DNA from: Acholoe squamosa
Taxonomy: Eukaryota > Annelida > Polychaeta > Phyllodocida > Polynoidae
Direction of reading: 5' to 3'
DNA: 64,000 nt
Assembly (NCBI GenBank): GCA_949317995.1
Contig: OX439052.1
Span: 41,288,599-41,352,598, forward strand
Below are positions 31,742-44,100 of the stretch, piece by piece; within the stretch, counting starts at the first letter, position 1; every line of letters starts with the position of its first letter. The notes below the pieces were generated by a model. The model was not told where the DNA came from, did no database searches, and saw only the letters and a program-made list of their open reading frames with translations. Both the position numbers and the translations under genes were made by a program.

Positions 31742-33656
31742 TTAGTTCTGTGGAAGATCTTCTGTTGTGAAGGGACAGGGCCGTGGTGGTGTCATGTACG
31801 CCAAGTTGTGAATTTCCCTGAAAAAATAGAAAATGAATCCATTAACTTTTTGAGAAACACTGTGTATAAGCTGCAAGTGCCTATAAGCCACACCCTGATA
31901 TGCTGTCTTGATATTTATAAGAAAAAATGCAGTTTAGGCATAGACAGTTTATGATGGAATTAAGGGGGCACAATAGGCTGGGTTGAACTGAACACCTAAA
32001 CCTGTATAATTTAGAAGAAATCTTTCGTACCTTTGCACATCATACGCCATTATGTCCATATTGAGGTGTTACCATGGAATGAAATAGTTTTTTTTGGCTT
32101 TTGTTGCTTTGAACAGCACTGACGGATAGAACTGATATATTTCTAAGATAGGATGAATCAAAATTGGAACTTTCTGAGGGTGTTTTCTTTCTTTAGTTCC
32201 TACCCCAAATATTAAGGTCTACAGAGGCATTTGAATTTCAATAGTTACCAAAATTGCAAAAAGAATCCCTGCTTTTTGGTAACTATGGAAAATATAAATA
32301 AAGCTCTTACATTAGGAAACCATCGGTGAATATATCGACGATTATTGGGTTGACGGTAACAGGGCGGCAGCAGGAGATATGGCGGAAGCTGAGCAGATGG
32401 TGGAATGCAGTCTGGAATTTGGGTATGAGGTAGTTCAGGAGCAAGGGAAAAATGGTGCTGTTCAGGTGCCACACTAGTAATCCCACTTGTTGAAGGTGAA
32501 CAGGGAAGGGATCCATTTTTTGAACCTGCAATTCAGATAAAAAACATTTAATTCTGACTCTTAGGGTGTCTACTTTAAAATAGGGTGCCCGTTAACAAAG
32601 ATGAATGCTGCTGTTTCTTCCCTCTATTTGTATTAATATAAATAAATATATTTGGTTGATTTTCAAATTTAACTAAAATTGTCACTTGGCCCTTTAGGTT
32701 ATTTCAATATCAATGCATCAATAATTACCCTAAGGAGATATGTGAGACTGTGTTACAATTCCAATTCTAAATTGTTCATAAATTTGACCCACCTGTAAAG
32801 AGATTATGACCATGTGTATAGTGAGGACAGAGTAGACGGCATACAAGATAGCCATTTTTTCTGTCAGAACGTGCTGTCGCTTCTGAATGTTCCGCAATGT
32901 CGAGTTCATCTGTTGTTGGTATTTTTTCCGCTGCTCTCGCATGATAAATCCAAGCATGATATAATTTCCAATGGTTAGAGCGCTGATGAACAAATATGGA
33001 TAAACTAAGAAGACGTTTATGTCTTCACTATTCAACAGCAAAGGGTATGAACAAACAGACATACTCAATGTTGCAGCAGATCGAAGTGTGAATATCAAGC
33101 TGAATATTGCTATGATTCCAATCCAAATCAGGATCTGGCACATCAGGGATCGGTGTAGGGTCAGATATTTGGCATATTTGAAGCGGGAGGTGAGGCAGAT
33201 GAGTCTGTCAATTGAGATCATATATAGAGTGATTATATTGACATAGGATAAGATCACATATACCAGCTCATTGAAAATACAGGATACCATCAATCTGACG
33301 GTTCCCTTGAATGAGATTGCAAAAACAGAGAAGACTGACAGTAGAGCATTGAGGATTCCGGTGACAGCTAAGTTAGCCAACAAGTAACATGTTGGGTTCT
33401 GCAGCATTTCATAACGACTCACAGCAATGATGACTAGGACATTACCGCATAATCCAATCACCGACTCAATCCAGCGGTATGGACCGAAGTAGATCAGACT
33501 TATTCTGTCATCACTTTTGCCAGCTATGGTAGTACTGAAGCCCAGTGGATGCAATGTTGTGTCTTGTAGTGTCTCCGTTTGATTATAGCGGCTATTAGAC
33601 ATGCTGAGAAGGCCTGTGTTAGTAGTGTTCTCCATCGTACCTGAGGTAACAGTCAT
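31742..33656 (-). CDS. Class A (rhodopsin-like) GPCR, paralogue 2, three coding exons
   Basis: Exons on the minus strand: 33656-32793 (donor CAG|GTGGGT, phase 0), 32525-32311 (acceptor TTGCAG, donor TAAT|GTAAGA, phase 2) and 31817-31742 (acceptor TTTTCAG, stop TAA). The predicted product is 384 residues, closely related to paralogue 1 through TM1-TM5. TM1 has the full GN motif (GLCGNVLVI), TM3 ends IDRL, and TM2 has Gly where class A has Asp. TM7 ends FPLLL in place of NPxxY. Exon 2 is 18 bases longer than in the other two, adding six residues after helix 8. Exon 3 encodes EIHNLAYM and PPRPC, lacking the DW of the other two. The role is unknown. The gene sits in the same orientation as its paralogues at about 11-kb spacing, so it arose by tandem duplication. 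Confidence 0.85.
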
Positions 33657-33849
33657 TGTAATCGATCACATCAATATCAAACCAGTCTTTTTCATCTATA
33701 TAATCTCATATTTATAAGTGGTAGGAAGAGGAAAGGCTTCTTGTTATTCGAAGTAATGATTTTAGGTATAGTGGAGATGTCTTGACCATGGCTGCCTTCC
33801 GAGTGAGCTGATTCTTCTAAGTGATAAATTGATAAAGGTACAGAGTTCT

Positions 33850-34270
33850 CCATACCTGTGTTTGTGCTGGCTCCCTACTGTGAGGCTAAACACATAACAA
33901 CTGCATGAGGCTTGACAAGAGTTATGCCTAAATCTTATCAAGAGGAACCAACGCAAAAAATATATATTCCATGGTGAATAAATCACTGATCTAGAGATCG
34001 ACGTTCGATCTAGAATAGCTATAATACATGAGCCTTTCTGTTCATGGTAAATTCCTGCTATATTCATGTATCAAAAAGGAAAGCTTTTAGTACAAAACAA
34101 TCAGTTACCATTGAAGGGTTAGTGTATTCTTATGTTCCTATAGACAGCCTATTCATGGCATATCAACAGGTGTGGTTCCCATCCAATTACCACTCAGGTG
34201 AGATCACACCACCCATCCCACTAACCCACCCTCCCTTACTCACCTTGCCAGTCTCTCAGGTGTTCCCAAT
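33850..34270 (-). promoter_or_regulatory. Upstream block of GPCR 2 shared with its paralogues
   Basis: CTCCATACCTGTGTTTGTGC near 33850 and GGCATATCAACAGGTGTGG near 34156 correspond to the blocks upstream of the other receptors. The second carries the uninterrupted form of the site into which the foldback element landed upstream of GPCR 3. Confidence 0.6.
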
Positions 34271-37188
34271 GCTCAATGTTCTTTTATAAGATGGTGTCTA
34301 TTTAGAAAACCATAAAACCCTCCATACAAGCTACACTCTTATAATAGGATGTAACTGGTAAAATCCCGACCAACAACTTGTTTATAAGCTTAACCCTGAA
34401 TTCAGATTAATTCTATAAATTGTCTATAAAGTCAATCCAATTTTCTTTTCTCATTACTTAATGGCATGGGAGGATTGTACCATGGTCCATGAGCAAGAGA
34501 GCCTCAATAAACTGTTTATCCATACACAGGCATTGGTAACCCTTTACAGCTGATGCAGGAGTGCTTTATGCCCATTGGTTCACATGATGGTCAAATGAAG
34601 AGCTGGCAAGGCTGCTCGCCAGCATCATGTCAACCAACCGTGCACGGGTGTATACATTGATCATGTAGGGTCAGCATGAAGCATGGATGCATCCCTGACC
34701 AGGAATGCATTATGATGACCTGTGAATAACCACTACCTTATTCAATGTAATTAGAACACTGTTTGCTTTGAAAATATCCTAAATATTTGTCCAGTGGTTG
34801 AGAGTTTAATTGTTCTTCGAGAAATGGGAAATTCTGGATGATTTATAGTCTATGAATGTCACCAAAAAGAGGAAAAGCAGTTATTAGGGTATGTGCACTT
34901 ATTAGGTTGAATACGGTAGAAATACACCATCTTGTTATTACCATCTACACCTGATACAACAGTGAGCTGCCACCTGCCAATGTGTGAATGTATGGGTTGG
35001 TGATGTGATGGTTTGAGCAAGGGACAATAGTCACTTGTTATGAACAGGGGAAGGGTACATTTTGACACCTCCTGAGGAGGGGATAAAAAGTATCTGCCTG
35101 TTTAACATGTTTCTATGGCTCAAATAGTGATTCAAAAAGATCACTGGGATTTTAGAAAATTTTAAACAACCTTAATGGTGTGATGGTATGTTAAAAGAAA
35201 TATAAGAATAAGATTAAGAACAAAATCAACATGAGAACAACGAAACAAGACACTTGGTTTGCTTTAGCCATGTTAGAATGAGCTGCATGTAGAAATGACC
35301 TCACTTACTCCATACAATTGCTCCACTCAACAGAGCATTAGAGTGCCACAAGTCATTCTCAAATACATGCTTAGATTTTTCCAGGAAGCACAAAAACAGT
35401 TATACAAAGGAAAAGGTTAAAAAAAATCAGTTTCAGCCTGGAGTGTGCATAACATGATGCATGAAGGCTGCAATGATGATCAGCAGTATCACATCATGAT
35501 GACAGATCGGCAACATGCAGCCCCTAAAGGATTAACCAATTACTCTACACCACTGAAGAGTCAAACAGACTCATATAAAGGCACATGTTTTTGTCGCATC
35601 ACGCTTACCGGCATTTAACCCTGTAAGAAGCACTAGCTGCTTCCCTGACCATGTCCATTGCTTATCTTGGTGATTAAGGTTCCTTCAAAGGGGTTCAGAA
35701 TGGTGAAGTGATGCCCCACTGGATAGCGCAATACAAATTCCTGAAAATTATTGGTCAGTTCTGAGGTTGGCAGAGGGTTGAGTGACAATGCAATTGAATT
35801 GAATAAGAATGGTCGTCTGAGTAAACCTGGTGGATGTGAGGATGTGAGGGTGGTTTACGATTGGACGGGGGATTAAAGAGATCTTACTGTTTTGATGTAA
35901 TAACCTGTATTATCAGAAAAAAGGGTATGGAGATGGTATCAGGTCGCCCTCAATGGGGTATGTGGTTGATTACTACACAATGACCTCCCCGCTTAGCATG
36001 ACATTTGACTTTACAAGTAGATATTTTTCTTGAGGTTTGTTTTGACGTTTTGACCAGGGGACCTTGTGTACTAATTAACAGAGAGAAGTGGCCACTGTTG
36101 TTTTCGTGTCGGTGGTCATCTTTTTTAGGCATGGTCCAACAACATAGCTGGAAACCAACCCTCCGGGGAGGTTGCTGGTGGATCATTCCTGTACTTTCAT
36201 CAGAATCGGTGCTCAGATTTGTAGTTGCAGTTTTTAAGAATTTCTTTGCTGGTATATTAGGCAAATCTGGTTAAGAGGTAAACTTTCTTCCCTCGTGGCA
36301 TGACCAAACCAGAATTTCAGCTGACAATTTAAGCACCTTTGAGCTCAGGGCCCTCTGACCTATCCCGACCCCCCCCCAATGCAGCCAGACCCCCCCCCCC
36401 ATCCCATTGGTAATGTTGTCCTAATAATGAGCTTGAATTTGCCTCCAGTCCCATCACTCTAAGGCTAACGATTTACAAGATATATGTGTTAAACCAATGA
36501 GGGAAGTAGAGAATCTGGGTTGTTCTGTTGAAAATTGCAAAATCTAATTTCTTGACAACTGTTGGTCCAATCCACTCAAGACCGGATCTGCATTTGATAA
36601 GAAATCAAAGCTTCTTTGTAACTGAATCTGATAGCAGTCTCTGAGCTTTTCAAAAATGTTTTAACCTTGTAATTCCCTCAATTATATATTGATATCTGAG
36701 GAGGATGGTGAAACATAGGTGTACACTCTCTTTTTCCACAAGAGAAGAAAAGGTTGTTACATTCAAGCTTCTTTTTCTCCTGTTTTCAGGAAAAGAGACT
36801 AAGGGTGGAAATCACTGCCAGATAAAGGAAATGTATGGCTCAATCGTGCAATTGAGGCCGAGTGGACTATGGGTTTTATGAATAAAAAAACCTCCAGAAC
36901 TGAGCCAATGAAAGACAGCATCGACAGAGCAGTAAAGGACCTACAGGTGGTACTGACAAGTGAGGAGATTTTATAGCTGGGTGATCAGGTGGTGGGGTGC
37001 AAGGCTTTCATCTTGTCACTTTCAGGGAATCCATAATCATCAACTTAGAATAAACATTTAAATGTGGCATGGTTAATAAGTACATTTCACTCTAATTTTA
37101 TAAACAATTGTTGAATTAACCTGCCAATAGGTTCAAACCCAGAGACACACAGAAATGAAAAGATCTCATAAATACGTTGCTATATAAG
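34271..37188. other. No supported gene; one MITE remnant and a C tract
   Basis: A diverged copy of the GATGCAGGAGTGC...CATCATG palindromic MITE lies at about 34526-34740. Poly-C tracts lie at 36368-36402. An open frame on the minus strand at 35950-36264 has no recognisable domain or splice context. Confidence 0.4.
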
Positions 37189-37314
37189 TGTAGGGGCAGT
37201 AATTCCCTGTACTCGGTGGCAGACCCCCAGGGGCGGGTCTCTGGGTAATCACTGCCCCCCCTAGTGTGTATCATACCGATCCAGGTGTGGATGGAAGGTG
37301 GAAATGTCAGGCCA

Positions 37315-37386
37315 GGGGAAATAGCTCAGAGGAAGAGCAGCCGCTTCGAAGTTGGAGGGTCCTGGGTTCGAGTCCCGGTTTCTCCA
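37315..37386 (+). tRNA. tRNA-like module in 5' LTR of TRIM 2
   Basis: 72 nt. Acceptor GGGGAAA/TTTCTCC has six Watson-Crick pairs and one wobble, D stem GCTC/GAGC, T stem CTGGG/CCCGG, discriminator A. The B box GGTTCGAGTCC is intact and a TTTTTT terminator lies at 37392-37397. The anticodon arm is degenerate (GCCGC/TTGGA) with the same loop TTCGAAG as TRIM 1. Confidence 0.7.
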
Positions 37387-37411
37387 TGACATTTTTTGCT
37401 GACCACTACAT

Positions 37412-37427
37412 TGGTGGAGAAACCGAG
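37412..37427 (+). other. Primer binding site of TRIM 2
   Basis: TGGTGGAGAAACCGAG, identical to the site in TRIM 1, one base after the LTR and complementary to CCA plus the 3' end of the LTR tRNA-like module. Confidence 0.85.
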
Positions 37428-37735
37428 CATCCTAATGCAATCACGGATTGAAGGTACGGGAACCCCGTATCTTAACGCAATCATGGATTGAGGACTCGGG
37501 AACTGGGTCGGTATGATACAGATAACGCTTCAGCCTGGTAGGGGTGAATTAGTCACTTGCTGGAGGTTGGGTTGGAGGAGCAGGGTTGGTTGAAGCTGAT
37601 GGGGAGGAGTGTAGGGGCAGTAATTCCCTGTACTCGGTGGCAGACCCCCAGGGGCGGGTCTCCGGGTAATCACTGCCCCCCCTAGTGTGTATCATACCGA
37701 TCCAGGTGTGGATGGAAGGTGGAAATGTCAGGCCA

Positions 37736-37807
37736 GGGGAAATAGCTCAGAGGAAGAGCAGCCGCTTCGAAGTTGGAGGGTCCTGGGTTCGAGTCCCGGT
37801 TTCTCCA
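37736..37807 (+). tRNA. tRNA-like module in 3' LTR of TRIM 2
   Basis: Identical over 72 nt to the copy at 37315; the T-run terminator is TTTT at 37813-37816. Confidence 0.7.
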
Positions 37808-37831
37808 TGACATTTTCCGCTGACCACTACA

Positions 37832-39613
37832 TAAGTTTGTTCCCTAGCTACTCTCTAATTAAAATGCGTATTGGCCAGCATTAAAAAATGCATATAAGTA
37901 GATTACTTCACTTTTATTCTACAAGAAATCATACTTTTGATGTTTAATTCAAATTCTACATATACCTTTATTACCTGCCACACCTTGGCCACACCATCTG
38001 ATCATAATTAGACAAAGGTGCACAAGAATATGTCACCACTGAGAATTATTACATAAGGCAGAGCGCAGTTTGGTAACACTCAGTGGTGATAGTGGTTATC
38101 AATTTGAGAGCACCATTGTATATATCTCAAGGTATAAAAATCACAAGGATATAATTATATTTAAAAAAAATCTCAACTATTTGGTATTAGAAAGGATCTT
38201 ATCACCTTGGTACAGTAATCAGCAGTGTGATAGTGGGTAGGGTTATAACACTGGGGATGTGATACAGATGTTCTCGGTAAATTCCTATAGGCTCGTCAGA
38301 TTTAATTTCTCGAATGCAACCTTGTATACAGACAGATCAGAGAATAAGGAAGCGGGTCTGCATGGCATTTCTCAATAGGCTATGCCTTGAGCTATTGCAG
38401 TTGTAGCAAAAGGATGAGGTACGACTAGATTACAGTCTGAGAATGCAGGAGGCTATTTCTTAAGGCACTAGGACTACACATCACTACTACAATTAGACAA
38501 TCCCAGGAACCAGTGCAGGTGAACGTAGGATCTGCCTACGGCTACATTGTAAGATAGGCACTTATGCCATAATTACATAAGGTTTGGTAGAACAGCCGTA
38601 CTGCTGCAGGCAATGCTAACCATTAGTGTATAATAATGTAATGGCATTATTGCAAGGATCCTCACTACGATTTGAAGTGCAGCATTTATATTATGTTACG
38701 AAATGGCATCCAGAGCAATTGTATTGTCACCAGTAGCTCCCAGAATTTTGAGGTTGAGTTTGAGTTTTGAATATTTTTATTGCTGACTTTCATTAACATG
38801 ATATTAATAAGCAATATTGGGCTGCCACGAACCTCTGGATGGTATTAGATACTGCGTTATATGTTGTCTCTGACACTATTATTGAATGTGTCACAATACA
38901 ATATTCTGTATTCATGAGCCAAGGATATTGAGGTATTATATAGGAACTAGTATACATCTATTATGCACCATAACAGAATACAACATATAATCTTACACCT
39001 TGTCTTAGCCTAGACATAGGATTGATATCCTCCCTTAGCAAAAAGAAATCTTGAGTTCCTCAAGCTTATTCAGAAAAAAACACGGTAACTCTCATGCTAA
39101 CAGTATGAAGCCCTGCCTAATACAAGTTCTATATTATATGCTAGAGATATATGATAGAGAATGGATTAATAGTGGTCGTAAACGCATGGCTTACTGCCCC
39201 TTCCTGTACTAATAATATAACATACCTTTTTCGTAACAGATGTATTACTAGACCCAGTCCTGACTTACTAAGTTACTCAAAAATGTCACCTTGATAAACA
39301 TTTCAAAGTTCTTGACATGCTGTTCCTGTACTGATGATGAATTACAAGAAGAATGATTGAGATATGAGTACTAGTGGTCCATTCATTTGATTCAGTATTA
39401 TAACAAGATAAAGAGTTCAAATGTGCTTTTGGTAAAACTTCAAAGTAAATTTTCTAAATTAAAGTAAAAAGTAAATTTTCGTACAACTGCAAAGTATGAC
39501 TTGAGGTATTCTGAGTAATATTAGCTGTGTCTACTGGCATAAAGTTGAGAATTGCCCTCTAAATTTTGTTGGTTGAGGCTTGTGGCCAGAACTGTCCCTG
39601 TTGTTCTAGAACT
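37832..39613. other. No gene seen
   Basis: AT-rich intergenic DNA without a supported exon or repeat. Confidence 0.4.
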
Positions 39614-40046
39614 ATTGTAGGGGGTAATTAACTAGTCGTTAATTAATTAAGTCCCAAGATATATACCAGGTTCTTGGCTCATTAAATTTTCATTCCTGTG
39701 TTAGTGGTAGTGGTCCTCCTGTTGTGTGTACATACGGCTACCCTCAGGCCTCAGTTTATTGCACTAAAAGTACCCTGCCATTAGCTGGTCCCTGCCCTAC
39801 TCACTTCGCGCTGCTCCCTCCTAGATCTGTCCACACCGCTGACACCCGTATCTCCTGCCCTTAGTCATACTTCTTAGTTCCCCACAGTCGCTACGTCAGA
39901 GGCCTCCATATTGAACACTACTAAGAAAGTAAGATTAGCTGCCTCTCTTACACCTTCCCGGTAGCCGCTAGTGCTAATAAAACCATTGGCATACACTCAA
40001 ATCACTGTCTTGTCTTTTCCTTCCTAATAGCGAGACTCGAACCACA
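39614..40046 (+). mobile_element. Probable solo LTR, about 433 bp
   Basis: The sequence contains TGTAGGGGGTAATTAAC near its left edge, a poly(A) signal AATAAA at about 39976, a pyrimidine-rich middle and an ACCACA end. GAACT is present at both edges (39609-39613 and 40047-40051) as a possible 5-bp target duplication. If that is right the LTR starts ATTGTAGG rather than TGTAGG, which is irregular. Confidence 0.45.
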
Positions 40047-40138
40047 GAACTGGTAAAACAAACCATTTCAATGTTAATAAATATTGTGAAGAAATGTCCT
40101 CCTGTTACACTTCATCCTTTCTTTCGTACAACTATTAA

Positions 40139-40671
40139 CCCAGATAACCCTACTGTCCTACATGTAGGACGCCTAAGTGACATCATGGGAAGAGGTCTAT
40201 ATTCGCAAGTAAACTTAACAGACATGGAAGTAAAAATGCTCCATTTGGGTATTCTTAGGTACTTTTATGACATTACACACATGTCCCAAAACACCTACTT
40301 CTTAGGAAATTACCTTCTGGTAAAGATTTGGACCTTTTCAGAGAAGAAAGACACCCAAAGTCCTACTGTCCTACATGTACGACGGTGCTGATCTCTGGAT
40401 CCGCTATAGCTAAAGCTTTGAAATTTCTTTTATGGCATTAATGGCCATATAAAACCCTATATGTCAGTTTTCGGCACTCTTCTACAGGAATTGTGGTTTC
40501 CATGGCAACCAAAAGAACACAAATTTCAAAGGACAGCAGTCCTAAGTCCTACTGTCCTACATGTAGGATGGTAAGCAATCCCTCATATCTCTGGACAAGG
40601 TGCAGGTAAAAGTCCGAAATTTTGTACAGGGTTTATTTGGTCATATATTAGCCACTTTAGGGCTATCTGGG
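40139..40671. mobile_element. Non-autonomous piggyBac-like element flanked by TTAA
   Basis: TTAA at 40135-40138 is followed by CCCAGATAACCCTA, and the right end GGGCTATCTGGG is followed by TTAA (40672-40675). TTAA duplication with CCC-starting inverted repeats is the piggyBac hallmark. The interior has three copies of a CTACTGTCCTACATGTAGGA palindrome (about 40150, 40366 and 40548) and no transposase. A second, truncated copy starts at 54573. Confidence 0.75.
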
Positions 40672-41135
40672 TTAACCGACCATTGCTTTTTTGATAAATG
40701 CCAGTATGTGGTGCTTTCCTTACGATGAGCAATACACCAGCACCATTTATCCATCTATACAGCCATATAGAAATAGAAATAAAGAGATTATAATGTCACA
40801 TCAATAAAAATAGCACATTGTCATAAAAAAAAAGAATTACACTGTCATATCAAATAAAACATCACACAGTTTGATAAACACATATTAGATCCTCAATTCT
40901 TGTATCGTCGCCCTATTGCAAAAATGTTGTAATTGCCTATAGCAGGAGAGGCTGAAGTTTTGCAGGAGATTATTGAACTTGCTCGTACCAATGAAGAACT
41001 TTGTAAGCATGCACTTGTATTATTTTCTTTCAATTTTCATTCATTAATTTATTGATAAGCATTGGCTATATATAGCGCTTTCCTTGTATGCTGTCCTTCA
41101 TTTCTGATCTTTGTTTAGTTATGGGTATTTAGTAG

Positions 41136-44100
41136 TTATGCATGTGCTTGTTCTTGTTCTTCTGCTTGTGCCTGTTCTTGTTCTTGTGATTGTACCTGTG
41201 CGACACAGGGCGGTGGGGCAATGTATGCCAAGCTGTAGATATCACTCCAATCCCTATAGAAATGAGAAAAATGTACCATTTTGAGTTCCAAGTGCTCCCT
41301 CATACCAGATAAAAAAAAATTGTGTGGTACCATGGTTTCTAAAATAGGGTGGATAAATCTAATGATATACATTTTTCTTCCAATTGTTAGACCTTGTTAA
41401 ACTCTGAATTTCTAGATGGTAATATATTATAGTTTATACCACACTTGGGTAGAAAGAAAATGGAAAAGCACAGGTAATATATTGCATATAGCTGTTGTAA
41501 GTTGATGCTGTCCACTGAGCGCACACTCTCCCCCATTGTCTAGCTTGTCAATGGTTTTGAGTGGCTGACAAGTGGGGCATAAGTGAGATAAACACCTCTT
41601 TGGGCAGTGTAGCCAGTATATAGACAACAGGCTGTCAGTAAATACAGTGACTAAACTTGGTGTTTATCTACCACATAAGCAGCTGGAATAGCGTTCCTTT
41701 AGTTTTAGAATTAACAGAGACATTTCAAGTGTTGAAAGAATAGGCCTGCATGGTGAACAAAATGACAGATGGTCCCTTAGATGCCATGAACAACATGCTT
41801 TATCAGATTCAACACAACATTTTACCATCATAATAAACTATGCTCTCTATGAGGAAAGACTATGATATATTAATTCTGCTTCAATCCAAATTTGGTCATT
41901 GAGAACAGTTGCATATAGATCCTTTTTTAACACCATGTATTCGGGGTTGAGAAATATCAAGTCATCAAAGTTTTTTTCAATATGATAAATCTATACATAA
42001 GTTTGTAAATGAATAAATAGTTATGATATGCATCAGATATTTCATTCCTGTCATAAATTGTTTTTTTAACTAAAAAAGGAGAAAATAAAAGATTCTTACA
42101 GATAGTCATCATAGCTGAGCATTTGAATGAATCCTGGAGCGACGCTGCTGGTTTTGAAGTGGAGAATACGTCGGTAGGCAGTGCTAAACTTTGGCAAGAG
42201 GAATTTATACATGATGGGGAAGATGCAGCTGTTTAGGTGCCACACCACTAATCCTATTTCCTGAATTAATATACAGACTGTAGCCATTTCGTGAACCTGC
42301 AAAAACACATAGGCAATAGATATATAGATAAAGTATCATGAGTGTGAGTTCGCTTGTCATTTATGGGGGGGGAGGCAATTCATACAAACTGACAACCAAT
42401 CTAGGTATAATGGTCACCAGTTTTTATGAATCTACCTTGGTGGAAATCTTTTGCATTGCATTTTTTTACCAGCATAGCAAGGCTACTTGACAGAATATAA
42501 TAGCTGTCAGGAGCCAGAAATGTACATTTGCATGTATATCTTCTTTTCTTTTTAAAACACATATTTCCTTTTGTATCTTCTACTGAGATTATACGCGTAG
42601 AACTATGTTTGTGTTATAGGACAGTTTCTACGGCTCTGCCTCAGTGACAATTCAAATTTACATTTTTAGCTGAAATCGTTTTAATTTCCACATGGTCATA
42701 GGAAGACATGGCATTTTGATATAAATGTGTTGATGAATGATTGTCAATTACCAACATAAATACTCAGATGAACATTATGTTGGTCGTCGCCATGGCAACA
42801 TGATAGAGACTGCATATTTCTGAGAATGACTCTAAGTTAATGTAATTTTGGAAAATGAGGTTGTTGAATGGTATAGTATTAGTTATTAATTGGGTAATTC
42901 TATTTTAAATGGAAAATAACATCACAATCTTTTTTGTTGTTGTTGTCTATTTCAAAAGGTTAGCCTTGCACTATGACTACTTAGTATGAGTAAACCCCCA
43001 AAGAACTAGGCTCTATAATCATAACCAATCGTCTTTGTGATTTCTGTATGGGTAGATATTTGACGAATAAGTTATAGGGATTATTACAGAATAAAGAGGC
43101 ATGATACATAACATTATACTTCCTTGCTAAAATTAATTGAAACTTCCCTCCCCAATCCTAAAGCAGTTGTTCAAATACCCCCATCCCTGCCCACCTTTGA
43201 ACTACTTTTTGATATGTGTTTACCAACTTTTTAAAGACAAAGCGGGGTTTGTAGCATAAATTAGTGTGTCCACAAGGGAATTTGTAAGACTAAATCTGTC
43301 TTTCATTTCAGACGATATATTCACTTTTTTTCCAATGATATGAATCAAATATATGTTTGAAGTTTGAACAAGTTTTATCGTAGGAAATGGAAAACAGAAG
43401 TGGTTTTCTGTCATTACAAGTTCCATTGCTCTGTGGACACACGCCTTAAGTAAATAATGCAACGGGTTTAGGTAGAGAAACATCAATGATAAAATTATTC
43501 TACCGAAAGAATATCACTAGGGAAGTAGATGTTTAAAGGAATATCTAAAAAGTCTAAAAATTACATAATTTTTGGGTTCTTTAAAGTTTTTTTTCTAAAT
43601 CTAGAATACCTATTTGATAACATTTTTTCACATGAAAGATGACGTTTTCCCTGCAAGTGTGTAATGAATAATACAACGCTTTGTTTGATCAAAATGATGC
43701 ATGTTGCCCAGCTCATGAGTAGCTCATGAGTAGCTCATCAGTGCTGTAAAAATCTATGTTTCTCGAAATTTGAATACAGCTCTTGTTAGTGGAATCAAAA
43801 AGACATCATTCATGCATCTTGAACACTCCCATGGAGATCTCGCCTGTCTTGTTTACTGGAATTCTCGCACACAATATTTTTCTCCCCTGAATATTCCCGT
43901 CCTCTTTAGAATTCCCAGTTCCGCCCATTAGTCTAAAGGCAAAGGATGTGAGAAAGTTAAAGGCGAAGATAAGGTTTAGAGAAAGCTCTAGGTGTGTAGG
44001 GTTAGAATCAGTGTTAGGAATCAATATTTGGATATGGTTAGGAATGAGGTTATGGATAAGGATATATGAATAGGGATAGGGACAGGATAATGTTAGGTTT

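Larger units (their letters stand above)
37189..37831 (+). mobile_element. TRIM retrotransposon 2, complete, with tRNA-like module in each LTR
   Basis: LTRs 37189-37410 and 37610-37831, each 222 bp, differ at only three positions (one T/C, and TT/CC near the end). The interior is 199 bp. The ends are TGTAGGGGCAGT and GACCACTACA. The primer site is at 37412-37427, and a purine tract GGGGAGGAG abuts the 3' LTR (37601-37609). A 4-bp target duplication TAAG flanks it (37185-37188 and 37832-37835). It has no ORF. Near-identical LTRs imply a fairly recent insertion. It belongs to the same family as TRIM 1 but a diverged subfamily. Confidence 0.93.

Noticed and set aside
35950..36264. 104-codon minus-strand frame as an exon
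   Set aside because: The protein-like composition is not enough: no domain, no paralogue and no clear splice pair.
40071..40391. 106-codon frame as a gene
   Set aside because: It overlaps the left end of the TTAA-flanked repeat element and its palindromes.
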